Shown piece after piece: positions 27,550 through 38,072 of a stretch of DNA of 64,000 bases (the first letter of the stretch is position 1; each line of letters starts with the position of its first letter). The stretch spans positions 124,001-188,000 of the forward strand of contig JAJFHE010000050.1 of assembly GCA_021775755.1 (NCBI GenBank). Reading direction: 5' to 3'. Below the pieces are notes generated by a model. The model had not been told where the DNA came from. It saw only the letters and a list, made by a program, of their open reading frames with translations, and did no database searches. A program made the position numbers and the translations under genes. Source of the DNA: Hyphomicrobiales bacterium. GTDB lineage: Bacteria; Pseudomonadota; Alphaproteobacteria; Rhizobiales; JAJFHB01.

Positions 27550-27858
27550 ATGGAAGTCGGATTGTCACATTACCTGACCGTTGCCGCGATCCTCTTCACG
27601 ATCGGCATCTTCGGTATCTTCCTCAACCGGAAGAACGTCATCATTATCTTGATGTCGATTGAACTGATGCTGCTCGCCGTCAACATCAACCTCGTCGCGT
27701 TTTCGTCTTATCTCGGCGATCTGACGGGGCAGATTTTCGCCATTCTGGTGCTGACCGTCGCCGCCGGCGAGGCGGCCATCGGTCTGGCCATCGTCGTCGT
27801 CTACTTCCGCAACCGCGGCTCGATTGCGGTTGAGGATATCAACATGATGAAGGGCTAG
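27550..27858 (+). CDS. nuoK: NADH-quinone oxidoreductase subunit K
   Basis: This 102-residue MrpC-like subunit has three helices. The conserved Glu residues within helices appear in [10 protein letters not shown] and [10 protein letters not shown]. It takes part in proton movement between NuoJ and NuoN. Confidence 0.97.
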   Translation: MEVGLSHYLTVAAILFTIGIFGIFLNRKNVIIILMSIELMLLAVNINLVAFSSYLGDLTGQIFAILVLTVAAGEAAIGLAIVVVYFRNRGSIAVEDINMMKG

Positions 27859-27866
27859 TGCCGCCG

Positions 27867-29831
27867 ATGTATTCGATCATCGTCTTTCTGCCGCTGCTCG
27901 GCGCCCTGATCGCAGGCTTTTTCGGCCGCTGGATCGGCGCGCGCGGTGCCGGCATCCTGACCTCGGCATTTCTGGCGGTTTCCGCGGTGCTGTCGATCTG
28001 GGCGCTTTATTCGGTCGGCCTTAATGCCCATGAGCCGCATATGGAACGCATTGAGGTTTTGCGCTGGGTGACGTCGGGCGCGCTCGATGTCTATTGGGCG
28101 CTGCGCATCGATACGCTCACCGTGGTGATGCTCGTCGTGGTGACCTTCGTATCGGGCCTCGTGCACATCTATTCGATCGGTTACATGAGCCACGATCCGC
28201 ATCAGCAGCGGTTCTTCTCCTATCTGTCGCTGTTTACGTTCGCGATGTTGATGCTGGTGACGTCGGACAATTTCCTGCAGCTGTTTTTCGGCTGGGAAGG
28301 GGTGGGGCTGGCGTCCTATCTCCTGATCGGTTTCTGGTACAAGAAGCCGTCGGCCTGCGCGGCGGCGATCAAGGCGTTCATCGTCAACCGGGTTGGCGAT
28401 TTCGGCTTCGCGCTGGGCATCTTCGCAATCTTTTTCGTGTTCGGGGCCATCGACTTCAACACCGTGTTCGGTACTGCCTCCGAACAGGTTGGCCAGACTT
28501 TCAACTTCCTGGGCTACGAAGTGGACGTGCTGACAACGATCTGCCTCTTGCTCTTCATGGGCGCCATGGGCAAGTCGGCGCAATTTTTCCTGCACACCTG
28601 GCTGCCGGACGCCATGGAAGGCCCGACGCCGGTTTCTGCCCTTATCCACGCGGCAACTATGGTGACGGCTGGGGTGTTCCTGGTGGCGCGGTGTTCGCCG
28701 CTGTTCGAGCTGTCTGAAACCGCGCTGTGGGTTGTGACTATCGTGGGTGCGACGACCGCGTTTTTCGCCGCAACCGTCGGTCTTGTGCAGAACGACATCA
28801 AGCGTGTCATCGCCTATTCGACCTGCTCGCAGCTTGGCTACATGTTCGCAGCGCTTGGCCTTGGCGCCTATGGCGTTGCGATTTTTCACCTCTTTACACA
28901 CGCTTTCTTCAAGGCGCTTTTATTCCTTGGATCCGGTTCCGTCATTCATGCGATGTCCGATGAACAGGACATGCGCAAGATGGGCGGCCTGTTCCCGCAC
29001 CTCAAGATCACCTGGGCGATGATGCTGATCGGTACGATTGCGCTGACCGGCGTCGGTATCCCCGGACTGTTCGGAACGGCCGGGTTCTATTCCAAGGATG
29101 CGATCATCGAGGCGTCCTATGCGGCGCATTCGGGTGCCGGCAGCTTCGCCTTCTGGATGACGGTGCTCGCCGCCCTGATGACGTCGTTCTACTCGTGGCG
29201 CCTCATGTTCATGACATTCCACGGCAAGTCGCGTGCCTCGAAGGAAGTCATGAGCCATGTGCATGAATCGCCCAATGTCATGCTCGTGCCGCTTTATCTG
29301 CTGGCCGCGGGTGCGCTGCTGGCAGGAATCGTGTTCGCGCCTTACTTCATCGGCCATGACGAAACGCATTTCTGGGCGAGTTCCCTGTTCCGCTCCGAGA
29401 GCAATCACATCGTGCACGACATGCATGAGGTGCCGCTCTGGGTGAAGTGGTCGGCGACCGTTATGATGCTGGTCGGCTTCGTGCTGGCGTGGGTCATGTA
29501 TATCCGCAATCCGGCATTGCCGAAGCGTCTTGCCGAACAGCATGTGCTGCTCTACCGGTTCTTGCTGAACAAGTGGTATTTCGACGAAATCTACGACTTC
29601 CTGCTGGTCCGCCCCGCGAAGTGGCTTGGCCGCTTCCTGTGGAAGAAGGGCGATGGCTGGCTGATCGACGGATTTGGGCCTGACGGCGTTGCCGCACGGG
29701 TTATCGACGTCACCAACCGGGTAGTCAAACTACAGACCGGCTATGTGTTCCATTACGCCTTTGTCATGCTGATCGGCGTTGCCGCGCTCATTACCTACTT
29801 CATGTTCAGCGGTATCGGAGGGACGCACTGA
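27867..29831 (+). CDS. nuoL: NADH-quinone oxidoreductase subunit L
   Basis: This 654-residue antiporter-like subunit is at the far end of the membrane arm. The start is ATG 27867 ([14 protein letters not shown]); a GTG at 27858 would lie only three bases from the AAGGG motif. Conserved pump residues are in [18 protein letters not shown] (Glu) and in [31 protein letters not shown] (Lys and His). The long lateral helix follows near the C-terminus. It overlaps nuoM by one base. Confidence 0.97.
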   Translation: MYSIIVFLPLLGALIAGFFGRWIGARGAGILTSAFLAVSAVLSIWALYSVGLNAHEPHMERIEVLRWVTSGALDVYWALRIDTLTVVMLVVVTFVSGLVHIYSIGYMSHDPHQQRFFSYLSLFTFAMLMLVTSDNFLQLFFGWEGVGLASYLLIGFWYKKPSACAAAIKAFIVNRVGDFGFALGIFAIFFVFGAIDFNTVFGTASEQVGQTFNFLGYEVDVLTTICLLLFMGAMGKSAQFFLHTWLPDAMEGPTPVSALIHAATMVTAGVFLVARCSPLFELSETALWVVTIVGATTAFFAATVGLVQNDIKRVIAYSTCSQLGYMFAALGLGAYGVAIFHLFTHAFFKALLFLGSGSVIHAMSDEQDMRKMGGLFPHLKITWAMMLIGTIALTGVGIPGLFGTAGFYSKDAIIEASYAAHSGAGSFAFWMTVLAALMTSFYSWRLMFMTFHGKSRASKEVMSHVHESPNVMLVPLYLLAAGALLAGIVFAPYFIGHDETHFWASSLFRSESNHIVHDMHEVPLWVKWSATVMMLVGFVLAWVMYIRNPALPKRLAEQHVLLYRFLLNKWYFDEIYDFLLVRPAKWLGRFLWKKGDGWLIDGFGPDGVAARVIDVTNRVVKLQTGYVFHYAFVMLIGVAALITYFMFSGIGGTH

Positions 29832-31342
29832 TGACCGATTGGCCCATCCTCTCCGTCGTTACCTTCCTGCCGCTGCTCGGCACGCTGTTTATTTTCGCTA
29901 TTCGCGGCGAAGATGAGATTGCGTTGCGCAACACGCGCTTCGTTGCGCTGTGGACGACGGTCATAACTTTCGTGTTGTCGCTGCTGGTGTGGGTCAATTT
30001 CGATCCCAACACGTCCGACTTTCAGTTCGTCGAGCAGGGCGACTGGCTCGGCGGCGCGATCAACTACCATATGGGTGTCGACGGTATATCGATGCTGTTC
30101 GTTATCCTGACCACGTTCTTGATGCCCGGCTGCATCCTTGCAAGCTGGCGTGTGAAGAGCAGGGTCAAGGAATACATGATCGCGTTTCTGGTTCTGGAAA
30201 CGCTCATGGTCGGCGTCTTCTGTGCGCTCGATCTGGTGCTGTTCTACCTGTTCTTTGAAGGCGGCCTCATACCGATGTTCCTGATCATCGGCGTCTGGGG
30301 CGGCGCGCGCAGGGTTTACGCGAGTTTCAAGTTCTTCCTCTACACGCTGCTCGGCTCGGTACTGATGCTGCTTGCCATCATGGCGATGTATCTCGACGCC
30401 GGCACGACCGACATCCCGACGCTGCTCACTCATGCTTTCCCCGCAGGCTGGCAGACGTGGCTGTTCCTGGCATTCTTTGCGTCTTTTGCGGTGAAGATGC
30501 CGATGTGGCCGGTGCACACCTGGCTGCCGGACGCCCACGTTGAGGCGCCGACCGCCGGATCCGTCGTGCTTGCGGCGATCCTCCTGAAGATGGGAGGCTA
30601 CGGGTTCCTGCGGTTCTCGCTGCCGATGTTCCCGCTCGCAACGGACTTCTTTACGCCGATGATCTTTGCCCTGTCGGTCGTTGCCATCATCTACACGTCG
30701 CTGGTGGCGCTGATGCAGGAGGATATGAAGAAACTCATTGCCTATTCCTCCGTCGCGCATATGGGTTTTGTGACGCTTGGCATATTCACGCTGACGGTGC
30801 AGGGCATTCAGGGCGGCATATTTCAGATGCTGTCGCATGGCATCGTCTCGGCCGCGCTGTTCCTGTGCGTCGGGGTTGTCTACGACCGCATGCATACGCG
30901 CGAAATTGCCGCCTATGGCGGGCTCGTCAACCGAATGCCCATCTACGCCTTCACGTTCATGGTGTTTACGCTGGCGAATGTGGGCCTTCCGGGAACAAGC
31001 GGGTTTGTCGGCGAGTTTCTTGCCCTTGTCGGCGCCTTCAAGGCCAATACCTGGGTAGCGCTCGTGGCAACCGGTGGCGTCGTTCTTTCCGCCGCCTATG
31101 CGCTGTGGCTCTACCGGCGCGTGATCTTCGGGGAACTCGACAAAGACAGCCTCAAGTCGATCACGGATATGTCGGGCCGCGAGATTGCGGTACTGGCGCC
31201 ATTGATAGCGCTGACCATACTGTTCGGCATTTATCCAGCCCCCATACTCGATGTGACGGCTGCGTCCGTCGACAACCTGATCGCAGACTACAAGTCGGCG
31301 CTTGCCGCTGCGGAAGCCGCCATAAACGTGGCGTCGCACTGA
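29831..31342 (+). CDS. nuoM: NADH-quinone oxidoreductase subunit M
   Basis: This 503-residue antiporter-like proton-pumping subunit has the conserved Glu in [14 protein letters not shown] and Lys in [27 protein letters not shown]. Fourteen helices are expected. It starts on the last base of the nuoL stop codon. Confidence 0.97.
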   Translation: MTDWPILSVVTFLPLLGTLFIFAIRGEDEIALRNTRFVALWTTVITFVLSLLVWVNFDPNTSDFQFVEQGDWLGGAINYHMGVDGISMLFVILTTFLMPGCILASWRVKSRVKEYMIAFLVLETLMVGVFCALDLVLFYLFFEGGLIPMFLIIGVWGGARRVYASFKFFLYTLLGSVLMLLAIMAMYLDAGTTDIPTLLTHAFPAGWQTWLFLAFFASFAVKMPMWPVHTWLPDAHVEAPTAGSVVLAAILLKMGGYGFLRFSLPMFPLATDFFTPMIFALSVVAIIYTSLVALMQEDMKKLIAYSSVAHMGFVTLGIFTLTVQGIQGGIFQMLSHGIVSAALFLCVGVVYDRMHTREIAAYGGLVNRMPIYAFTFMVFTLANVGLPGTSGFVGEFLALVGAFKANTWVALVATGGVVLSAAYALWLYRRVIFGELDKDSLKSITDMSGREIAVLAPLIALTILFGIYPAPILDVTAASVDNLIADYKSALAAAEAAINVASH

Positions 31343-31358
31343 TGGAGATCCGTTGACC

Positions 31359-32801
31359 ATGCAGAGCCCCTTCCACTCCGCGGATCTGACCACCGCCTCG
31401 CCGGAGCTTCTGCTCGCCGGCGGTGCGATGGCGCTCCTGATGTTCGGCGTGTTCCGCGGAAAGGACGCCACCGGCCCGGTCAATGTGCTGTCCATCGGCT
31501 TGCTGATCGCCGCCGGTCTCGCCGTTTTGTTTTCATCAAGCGGCACTGTCACGGCATTTGCCGATGGTTTTGTCGTCGACGGCTTTGCGCGGTTTATGAA
31601 GATTCTCACGCTCATCGGCTCCACCGGCGCGATCATACTTTCTTTGCATGTGATGCGCGTGGAGCGCATGAACCGTTTCGAGTATCCGATCCTCATCCTG
31701 CTTGCGACGCTCGGCATGCTGATGATGATCTCGGCAAATGACATGATCTCGCTCTATATGGGGCTGGAACTGCAGAGCCTTGCACTTTATGTCGTCGCGG
31801 CGCTGAACCGCGATTCCGTGCGTTCGTCGGAGGCCGGGTTGAAGTATTTTGTGCTCGGCGCCCTGTCGTCGGGAATGCTGCTTTACGGCGCGTCGCTGGT
31901 TTACGGTTTCACCGGCACGACATCGTTCCCGCAGATTGCCGCGGCGATCAATCACGGAGAAACCGGGCTTGGCCTGGTGTTCGGCCTGGTGTTCATAATT
32001 TCCGGCCTCGCCTTCAAGATATCCGCCGTTCCGTTCCACATGTGGACGCCGGACGTCTATGAGGGCGCACCGACGCCGGTAACGGCATTTTTCGCCGCCG
32101 CGCCGAAAGTCGCCGCCATGGCGATGTTCATCCGGGTTGTTGTCGGAGCGTTCCCCAACATTACGGCTGACTGGCAACAGATTATCGTCTTCATTTCAAT
32201 TGCCTCCATGGTGCTCGGTGCGTTTGCGGCGATCGGCCAGACCAACATCAAGCGGCTGATGGCCTATTCTTCGATTGGTCATATGGGGTTCGCGCTGGTG
32301 GGGCTTGCCGCGGGAACCGAGGACGGCGTGCGCGGGGTCATTGTCTATCTGGCGATCTACCTTGTTATGACGCTTGGCACTTTCGCCTGCATTCTGGCGA
32401 TGCGCGGGCGCAACGGTGCGGTTGAAAACATTTCCGACCTTGCCGGCCTTGCCCGCAACAACCCGATGATGGCGTTCCTGCTGGCGATGCTGATGTTTTC
32501 GCTGGCGGGCATTCCGCCGCTTGCCGGGTTCTTCGCGAAATTCTACGTATTTCTGGCGGCGATCGAAGCGGGGCTTTATGTGCTCGCGGTGATCGGTGTG
32601 CTCGCCTCTGTGGTTGGCGCCTATTACTACGTGCGCATCGTCAAGATCATGTATTTCGACGAACCGGCCGAGGAATTCGAGCCGATGCCGGTGTCGCTCA
32701 AGGCGGTACTTGCGGTGTCCGGTGTTCTGACGATCGCGTTCTTCGTCTATCCGGGGCCACTCGTGGCTGCCGCCGGGTCAGCCGCATCTTCGCTTTTCTA
32801 G
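31359..32801 (+). CDS. nuoN: NADH-quinone oxidoreductase subunit N
   Basis: This 480-residue antiporter-like subunit is the last of the operon. The start is ATG 31359, with GGAG eleven bases before it; the TTG at 31353 is less likely. The conserved Glu lies in [15 protein letters not shown] and the Lys in [25 protein letters not shown]. birA begins ten bases after its stop, so transcription probably continues. Confidence 0.97.
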   Translation: MQSPFHSADLTTASPELLLAGGAMALLMFGVFRGKDATGPVNVLSIGLLIAAGLAVLFSSSGTVTAFADGFVVDGFARFMKILTLIGSTGAIILSLHVMRVERMNRFEYPILILLATLGMLMMISANDMISLYMGLELQSLALYVVAALNRDSVRSSEAGLKYFVLGALSSGMLLYGASLVYGFTGTTSFPQIAAAINHGETGLGLVFGLVFIISGLAFKISAVPFHMWTPDVYEGAPTPVTAFFAAAPKVAAMAMFIRVVVGAFPNITADWQQIIVFISIASMVLGAFAAIGQTNIKRLMAYSSIGHMGFALVGLAAGTEDGVRGVIVYLAIYLVMTLGTFACILAMRGRNGAVENISDLAGLARNNPMMAFLLAMLMFSLAGIPPLAGFFAKFYVFLAAIEAGLYVLAVIGVLASVVGAYYYVRIVKIMYFDEPAEEFEPMPVSLKAVLAVSGVLTIAFFVYPGPLVAAAGSAASSLF

Positions 32802-32811
32802 AGAAGTACCG

Positions 32812-33588
32812 ATGGCTGGTAGCTGGCACGTTCCTGACGGATACGGGTTGGTGCGGCTGGAGGACGTCGATTCCACCAATGCCGAAGCGGTGCGGCGCGC
32901 CAATGCAGGCGAAGCGGGGCCGCTATGGATTTGCGCCGCTCAGCAGACACTTGGGCGTGGCCGTCAGGGGCGGGACTGGGTATCGGAACCGGGAAATCTT
33001 TATGCAAGCCTTCTGCTGCGTCTGCCGCTGACCGGCAAATCGGTAACGGGCCTGAGCTTTGTCGCAGCGCTGGCGGCGTTCGATGCGGCCGATGCCGCCC
33101 TTGCCGGTGCCGACCCCGGCGGCGTCTTGTCGCTCAAATGGCCCAACGACCTTATGCTCGACCGGGTCAAGACCAGTGGTATCCTGCTTGAGGCCGTCAG
33201 CACCGGTGCCGACACACCCGCCGCGGTGACCTGCGGGATCGGCATGAACGTCTCGCATCATCCTAACATTGCAGACTATGAAACCACCGATCTCCATACG
33301 CACGGTGCGGTCATGGTGCCGGGTGATGTGTTCACGCATCTGAGCAAAGCATTCGTACAATGGTTTGCGGTATGGGACATGGGCGAGGGCTTCACCTCCA
33401 TCAGGCGCGAGTGGCTCGAACGGGCTGCCGGTATCGGCGAGGATGTCCGTGTGAAACTTCCCGGTGAGGAGTTGACGGGTACCTTCATAGGGCTTGATGA
33501 TGACGGTGCAATGATTCTGCGCGATGCGGCCGGTGGGGAACACCGCATTCTGGCGGGAGACCTCTTTCTCGGCGCCACAGCCGGTTAG
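32812..33588 (+). CDS. birA: Biotin-[acetyl-CoA-carboxylase] ligase
   Basis: This 258-residue enzyme has the biotin-binding loop GRGRQGR, then the catalytic KWPNDLML region and the C-terminal SH3-like domain. It lacks the N-terminal DNA-binding domain of E. coli BirA, so it should only attach biotin to carboxylases and not repress biotin genes. It is ten bases after nuoN, the usual place in Rhizobiales. Confidence 0.94.
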   Translation: MAGSWHVPDGYGLVRLEDVDSTNAEAVRRANAGEAGPLWICAAQQTLGRGRQGRDWVSEPGNLYASLLLRLPLTGKSVTGLSFVAALAAFDAADAALAGADPGGVLSLKWPNDLMLDRVKTSGILLEAVSTGADTPAAVTCGIGMNVSHHPNIADYETTDLHTHGAVMVPGDVFTHLSKAFVQWFAVWDMGEGFTSIRREWLERAAGIGEDVRVKLPGEELTGTFIGLDDDGAMILRDAAGGEHRILAGDLFLGATAG

Positions 33589-33634
33589 ATCGACAAGAAA
33601 CGATACGGAACATAAGGCAACAACCGGCCGGGAC

Positions 33635-35326
33635 ATGGCAGCCAGGAAGAAACGGACGAACAAATCTACCGACGGGCTCGTATTTCTGCCTCTGGGCGGG
33701 TGTGGCGAAATCGGCATGAATTTGTATCTCTACGGGTTCGGCCCTGCCGGTAACCGGCAGTGGCTGATGGTTGATCTCGGCATAAAATTCGGTGATGAGC
33801 GAGACCCGGGGATCGACGTGGTGTTGCCGGACTTATCCTTCATCGCGGCGCAGAATGACAGGCTTTGCGGGATTGTCCTGACCCACGCCCATGAAGATCA
33901 TCTCGGGGCAGTGCCCTATCTCTGGCGCGATTTGAAGGCGCCTGTTTATGTCACGCCGTTCTCCGCCAAAATGCTGTACCGAAAGCTTGCCGAAGCCGAC
34001 TTGCTGGATGATTTCCCGCTGATGGAAGTAGACCTTGGCGCGCGGTTCGACGTCGGCCCCTTCGATATCGAACTTGTAAGCGTGACGCATTCCATTCCCG
34101 AGCCAAACGCCGTTCTGATCCGCAGTCCGTGGGGGCATGTGGTGCACACCGGCGATTGGAAGATCGACCCGACACCGGTTGTTGGACCGGACATGGTCGA
34201 GGCGCAATGGCGGGCCATTGGCGCTGAAGGGTGCCGGGCGCTTGTGTGCGATTCAACGAATGTCCTGCGCGACGGCATTTCGCCTTCCGAAAGCGAGGTG
34301 GCGGAGGGGCTATATGAGGTCATTTCCAGAACCGAGCGCCGCGTCGGCGTGACGACATTTGCCTCAAATCTCGGCCGTGTGATGTCTGTTGCGCGGGCGG
34401 CGGAGCGTTGCGGCCGCCATCTCGTGGTGGTCGGCCGGGCGCTGCACAATATCATCGCAACCGCCCGGGACACCGGATACTGGACCGATATGCCAGAAGT
34501 GCTCGATCAGGACAGTTTCGGTTATCTGCCGCCTGAAAAAACCGTGTGTCTGTGTACAGGGAGCCAGGGCGAGCGCCGGGCCGCTCTGTCGCGTATCGCC
34601 GAGGGAAGCCATCCAGACGTCACGTTCGACGAGGGCGACACGGTGATCTTTTCGTCGCGCACCATACCGGGCAACGAAAAAGCGGTATCGCGGGTGCATA
34701 ACCTGCTTGCCCTGGTGGGTGTCCACATTGTCACGGCGGACGATGCACTGGTGCATGTGACGGGACATCCCCGGCGCGGAGAACTCAAGCAAATGTATGA
34801 CTGGCTGCGCCCTGAACTTGTTGTGCCGATGCATGGCGAGGAACGCCACCTTCTGGAGCATGCGGATTTCGCCAAGGCCAATGGTGCGGGTGAAACAATC
34901 ATCGCGCATAACGGTGATATGGTGCGTCTGGCTCCCGGGCCCGCGGAACGCGTCGATCAGGTTCCGCACGGGCGCTGGCATGTGGATGGCCGTATCATTG
35001 TTCCCTCCGTTGAGGGGCCGGCACGCGACCGCAGGAAACTCAGCTTCGCCGGTCTGGTTATAGTTTCCCTGGCGCTAGATGGCAGTGGCGGCCTGATCGA
35101 CGATCCCGCGGTTGAACTTGTCGGCGTGCCGCGCGCCGACGCCGAGGGCGGTTCGATGACGGAGATGCTGCTAGACCTTGTGGATGAGGTTCTCTCCAAA
35201 GCATCGGCGCCGAAACGGCGCGACCCGGAGTTTCTGGAGAATGTCATTTACCGGGCGGTGCGCCGTGCGGTCGATGCGGAGTGGGGCAAGAAACCCAACT
35301 GCCGTGTCTTCGTTCACATGGAGTAG
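33635..35326 (+). CDS. rnj: Ribonuclease J
   Basis: This 563-residue protein has a metallo-beta-lactamase domain with THAHEDHLG (zinc ligands), GDWKIDPTP, the beta-CASP domain (CTGSQGERRAALSRIA) and the C-terminal domain. The start is ATG 33635 (MAARKKRTNK); the open frame upstream overlaps birA and is not RNase J-like. RNase J degrades and matures RNA using 5' exonuclease and endonuclease activity. In Rhizobiales it takes part in rRNA 5' maturation and mRNA turnover. Confidence 0.95.
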   Translation: MAARKKRTNKSTDGLVFLPLGGCGEIGMNLYLYGFGPAGNRQWLMVDLGIKFGDERDPGIDVVLPDLSFIAAQNDRLCGIVLTHAHEDHLGAVPYLWRDLKAPVYVTPFSAKMLYRKLAEADLLDDFPLMEVDLGARFDVGPFDIELVSVTHSIPEPNAVLIRSPWGHVVHTGDWKIDPTPVVGPDMVEAQWRAIGAEGCRALVCDSTNVLRDGISPSESEVAEGLYEVISRTERRVGVTTFASNLGRVMSVARAAERCGRHLVVVGRALHNIIATARDTGYWTDMPEVLDQDSFGYLPPEKTVCLCTGSQGERRAALSRIAEGSHPDVTFDEGDTVIFSSRTIPGNEKAVSRVHNLLALVGVHIVTADDALVHVTGHPRRGELKQMYDWLRPELVVPMHGEERHLLEHADFAKANGAGETIIAHNGDMVRLAPGPAERVDQVPHGRWHVDGRIIVPSVEGPARDRRKLSFAGLVIVSLALDGSGGLIDDPAVELVGVPRADAEGGSMTEMLLDLVDEVLSKASAPKRRDPEFLENVIYRAVRRAVDAEWGKKPNCRVFVHME

Positions 35327-35421
35327 AACTATTTGATGCGGCATCGCGCGCGCTTGCGGCCTCAAGAACGCGTGCCTATGGTCCGCACGAAACGGGACTG
35401 CGGCAATCTGGAGAGAGCGGG

Positions 35422-35826
35422 ATGATCGGAAGGCTGAACCATGTGGCGATCGCAGTGCGCGACCTTGGGGTTGGCACGGCAATCTATCGCGACACGCTGG
35501 GCGCCGCGGTTTCCCAACCGCTGCCACAACCCGATCACGGCGTTACCGTGGTGTTTGTCGAGCTTCCCAACACCAAGATCGAACTGCTCGAACCGTTGGG
35601 TGACAACTCTCCGATAGCTGGATTTCTGGAAAAGAACCCGTCGGGCGGTATTCATCATGTGTGTTACGAGGTCGACGACATTTATGCGGCCCGCGACCGC
35701 ATGGTGCAAAACGGCGCACGGGTGCTGGGTGACGGCGAGCCGCGCAAAGGGGCACACAACAAGCCGGTTCTGTTTCTCCACCCGAAAGACTTCTGCGGCA
35801 CGCTAGTTGAACTCGAGCAGGCCTGA
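35422..35826 (+). CDS. mce: Methylmalonyl-CoA epimerase
   Basis: This 134-residue VOC-fold enzyme starts at ATG 35422 after GGAGAGAGCGGG. Metal ligands are His7 (LNHVAIAV), a second His in GGIHHVCYEV, and the Glu in GTLVELEQ. It interconverts the two methylmalonyl-CoA epimers in propionyl-CoA breakdown. Its position between RNase J and DUF1467 is conserved in the order. Confidence 0.93.
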   Translation: MIGRLNHVAIAVRDLGVGTAIYRDTLGAAVSQPLPQPDHGVTVVFVELPNTKIELLEPLGDNSPIAGFLEKNPSGGIHHVCYEVDDIYAARDRMVQNGARVLGDGEPRKGAHNKPVLFLHPKDFCGTLVELEQA

Positions 35827-35843
35827 ACGCGGATTGCACGGAT

Positions 35844-36116
35844 ATGAATCCCATTACCGCTGCGGCGATATTTTTCATCATCTGGTGGCTGGTCCTGTTC
35901 ACCGTGCTGCCATGGGGCTCGCGCAGCCATCACGAGGCAAATGTTGAGATCGACGGCGGTAACGCGCCGAGCGCACCGATCAAGCCGCGCATGGGTCTCA
36001 AATTTGCGATTACGACGGTTATTGCCGCCGTGATCTTTGCCTGCGTCTACGCCATCATGACCTACGAACTGATCACGCTGGACGATATTCCGTTCCTGCC
36101 GACGTTCGAGCGCTGA
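35844..36116 (+). CDS. DUF1467 family membrane protein
   Basis: This 90-residue protein has two helices (about 5-25 and 53-73). The family motif WWLVLFTVLPWGSRS and a short charged loop that ends PKPRMGLK-like are visible. It is conserved between mce and proS in Rhizobiales. The function is not known. Confidence 0.88.
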   Translation: MNPITAAAIFFIIWWLVLFTVLPWGSRSHHEANVEIDGGNAPSAPIKPRMGLKFAITTVIAAVIFACVYAIMTYELITLDDIPFLPTFER

Positions 36117-36239
36117 CAGGGTTGGCGTTTCGTTAATTACCGAGCGGCAATTTTAACGGGCAATTTTGCGGCGCCTGAACTCTTTTATGGCAGCATCCCT
36201 TTCCAGAACAACAAGGTCCGGCAAGGGCAGGGAGAGGGC

Positions 36240-37712
36240 ATGCTGTCAGCATCCGATAGTTCCGTTATGCGCTGGATCCGGCTTATTGCCGTGGTGTCGG
36301 TTGGCGCGCTGGCGATCCTGATTGCGGCAAATATCCAAAATGTTGTTACGCGTGTAGATGGCGTTTCGCATCAGCGCGATGTCACGGCGCTGACAACCGG
36401 ACTACGGCTCCTGGGCGAAGTCACCTGCGCAGAACAGCAAGGACTGACCGTTTGGGACGAGGCCTACGAAAACGTGGTTCTCGAGCCAAACATAGACTGG
36501 ATGCGGGAAAATCTGGGTCCGGATGTTTTCGATGGCGAAGAAGAGCGAGTGCTTGTCGTCGGAATCGGCAATGCGGTCATGTTTTCCAGCCGGGCGACTG
36601 CCGGCAGCGTTTCCGACAAGGTCCTCCCGGGTGCGATTGCCGCAGTCGTACAGCAAGTTCGCTCGCTCTACTCGAGCGCTCTTTATCGCACCGGCGCGGG
36701 ATGGGGCATTGAGATCGAACGCGACGATGCCATGGTCCCGGGAATCTACGCTCACGACATCGCCGCGGTTGACGGCATGCCGGCCGTCGTATCCGCGTCC
36801 GCATTCATTCCCGATCTCGACGCGACGCTCCCGAACGATGTTTCATCCGCGGTGCTTGTACATGTCCGTTACCTGAAAGGCACTACGCTTACGGATCTGG
36901 CGGAAGCAAGCGGTCTTCGGAACATTGCACTGAAATTCATGATGAGTGCCGAAGGTGCGGGGCGTCATGCGCTCGCCGACCGGAACGGCAACCGGGTCGT
37001 TATGGCGTCTTGGGACCGTGAGGCACCCGGTGCGACGGTGGGATGGGCGGTAGCGCCGCTGCTGGGACTGACGCTATTTGCCGCGCTGCTTTTCGCTGCG
37101 GGCGGCTCCACCGCGCTCAGGCGCATGATCAAAGGGCTGGTGCAGCGCGAAGCGTCGGCGGTTATGGCGTCGCGCCACGATGTGGCGACAGGTCTTGCAA
37201 ATCGTGCCTGGTTTCATTGGCAACTCGAAGAGACGTTGTCAGACAACCACGAAAGTGCCGGCGGAGTTGGGGTGGTGCTCGTGGATCTCGACTACTTCAA
37301 ATCGGTAAATGACACTCTGGGCCATGCGGCGGGAGACGCGGTGATTTTGGCTGCGGCTCAACGTATGCAGGGGTTTTCCAGTACGACGCTTGTCGCGGCA
37401 AGGCTCGGTGGCGATGAATTTGCACTGGTCACGCGCATCCTCGACAATGCAGAAGCGCTTTCGAACTATTGCGCGGCATTGCAGGAGCAGCTGTTCGTGC
37501 CGGTCGACCACGACGGGCACGTGATCCCGCTGAGTGCCAGCATCGGCGCGGTGTTCCAGCCCGGCCACGGAACGGACGCAGACGCGCTCCTTCTGGCGGC
37601 CGATCTTGCGCTTTACCGGGCAAAGGACAATGGCCGGGGATGCTTTCGCATCTACGAAGCAAAGCTTGACGGTTCGCCCGGGCAATCTAAAACGGAAGAG
37701 GTCGTCGCCTGA
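36240..37712 (+). CDS. Diguanylate cyclase with CHASE4-like sensor
   Basis: This 490-residue protein has an N-terminal helix (about 12-31), a periplasmic CHASE4-like sensor (about 35-265, with CAEQQGLTVWDEAYENV), a second helix (about 268-290) and a GGDEF domain (about 315-475). The active-site GGDEF is intact at residues 390-394. The inhibitory RxxD site that should precede it is replaced by STTL, so product feedback through that site is not expected. It would make cyclic di-GMP in response to a periplasmic signal. It breaks the usual DUF1467-proS neighbourhood and has its own 123-bp upstream region. Confidence 0.93.
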   Translation: MLSASDSSVMRWIRLIAVVSVGALAILIAANIQNVVTRVDGVSHQRDVTALTTGLRLLGEVTCAEQQGLTVWDEAYENVVLEPNIDWMRENLGPDVFDGEEERVLVVGIGNAVMFSSRATAGSVSDKVLPGAIAAVVQQVRSLYSSALYRTGAGWGIEIERDDAMVPGIYAHDIAAVDGMPAVVSASAFIPDLDATLPNDVSSAVLVHVRYLKGTTLTDLAEASGLRNIALKFMMSAEGAGRHALADRNGNRVVMASWDREAPGATVGWAVAPLLGLTLFAALLFAAGGSTALRRMIKGLVQREASAVMASRHDVATGLANRAWFHWQLEETLSDNHESAGGVGVVLVDLDYFKSVNDTLGHAAGDAVILAAAQRMQGFSSTTLVAARLGGDEFALVTRILDNAEALSNYCAALQEQLFVPVDHDGHVIPLSASIGAVFQPGHGTDADALLLAADLALYRAKDNGRGCFRIYEAKLDGSPGQSKTEEVVA

Positions 37713-37723
37713 GTGAGTGCCCA

Positions 37724-37754
37724 ATAAAAAAGCAAGGCCCTTTCGGTCCTTGCT
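37724..37754 (-). terminator. Rho-independent terminator pointing to the minus strand
   Basis: AGCAAGG and CCTTGCT form a 7-bp stem, capped by CC-GAAA-GG (a GNRA loop), followed on the minus strand by six T. On the plus strand no T run follows directly, so it does not obviously serve the diguanylate cyclase gene. Confidence 0.8.
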
Positions 37755-37914
37755 CAAGGTATTGGGGGCTCTTTTTGCCCGATACTCAACTCACCCGGGC
37801 AGCTGCGACAATCAGCACCGCCGATGCGCGCTGGGAGCCTTCTCCTCCCCAGACTTGGATGGACACATATCATCTGCCGAGGCAGCGACACGAAAAGTGC
37901 ATCTCCAGTCTTGC
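37724..37914 (-). ncRNA. Candidate structured small RNA
   Basis: This minus-strand stretch ends in a strong terminator (37724-37754) but contains no gene. Reading 5' to 3' on the minus strand, one can fold a long imperfect stem (AGACTGGAGATG with CATCCAAGTCT) that encloses short hairpins such as CTGCC/GGCAG. This is followed by CTGGG/CCCAG around a purine-rich GAGGAGAAGG loop, then GCCCG/CGGGC, then the terminator. A weak promoter is possible near 37915-37947. The length, about 190 nt, and compact folding fit a trans-acting or 6S-like RNA. I could not match it to a named family; the 5' end is a guess. Confidence 0.45.
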
Positions 37915-38072
37915 TTATTATTGTTATTGGCATCGACCTTAACGCAACGCGTTTAGAGTGTCATCAAATAATGCGTGGCCAATCAACTATTTAATATGAA
38001 AATTCAACAGTGCGGTTAACCGCCGGATTGCTGTTTCGCGGTTTTTTAAGCCTCTTGTGCTGTAGTGGCGGT
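37915..38072. other. AT-rich intergenic region
   Basis: This lies between the candidate small RNA and a secreted-protein gene. It is richer in A and T than its neighbours and should hold promoters for both strands. TTGCGT and CAATAA-like elements face the minus strand near 37918-37947. No open frame of note is seen apart from the upstream extension (from GTG 38010) of the next gene. Confidence 0.4.

Noticed and set aside
27855-28901. A 348-codon minus-strand frame opposite nuoL
   Set aside because: The composition is extremely charged and it has no hydrophobic core or known motif. It is a shadow of nuoL.
29795-31744. A 649-codon open frame on the minus strand, opposite nuoM and nuoN
   Set aside because: It is fully antisense to two clear complex I genes, and its product is rich in Arg, His, Gln and Glu with no domain. 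This is the usual shadow of GC-rich coding DNA.
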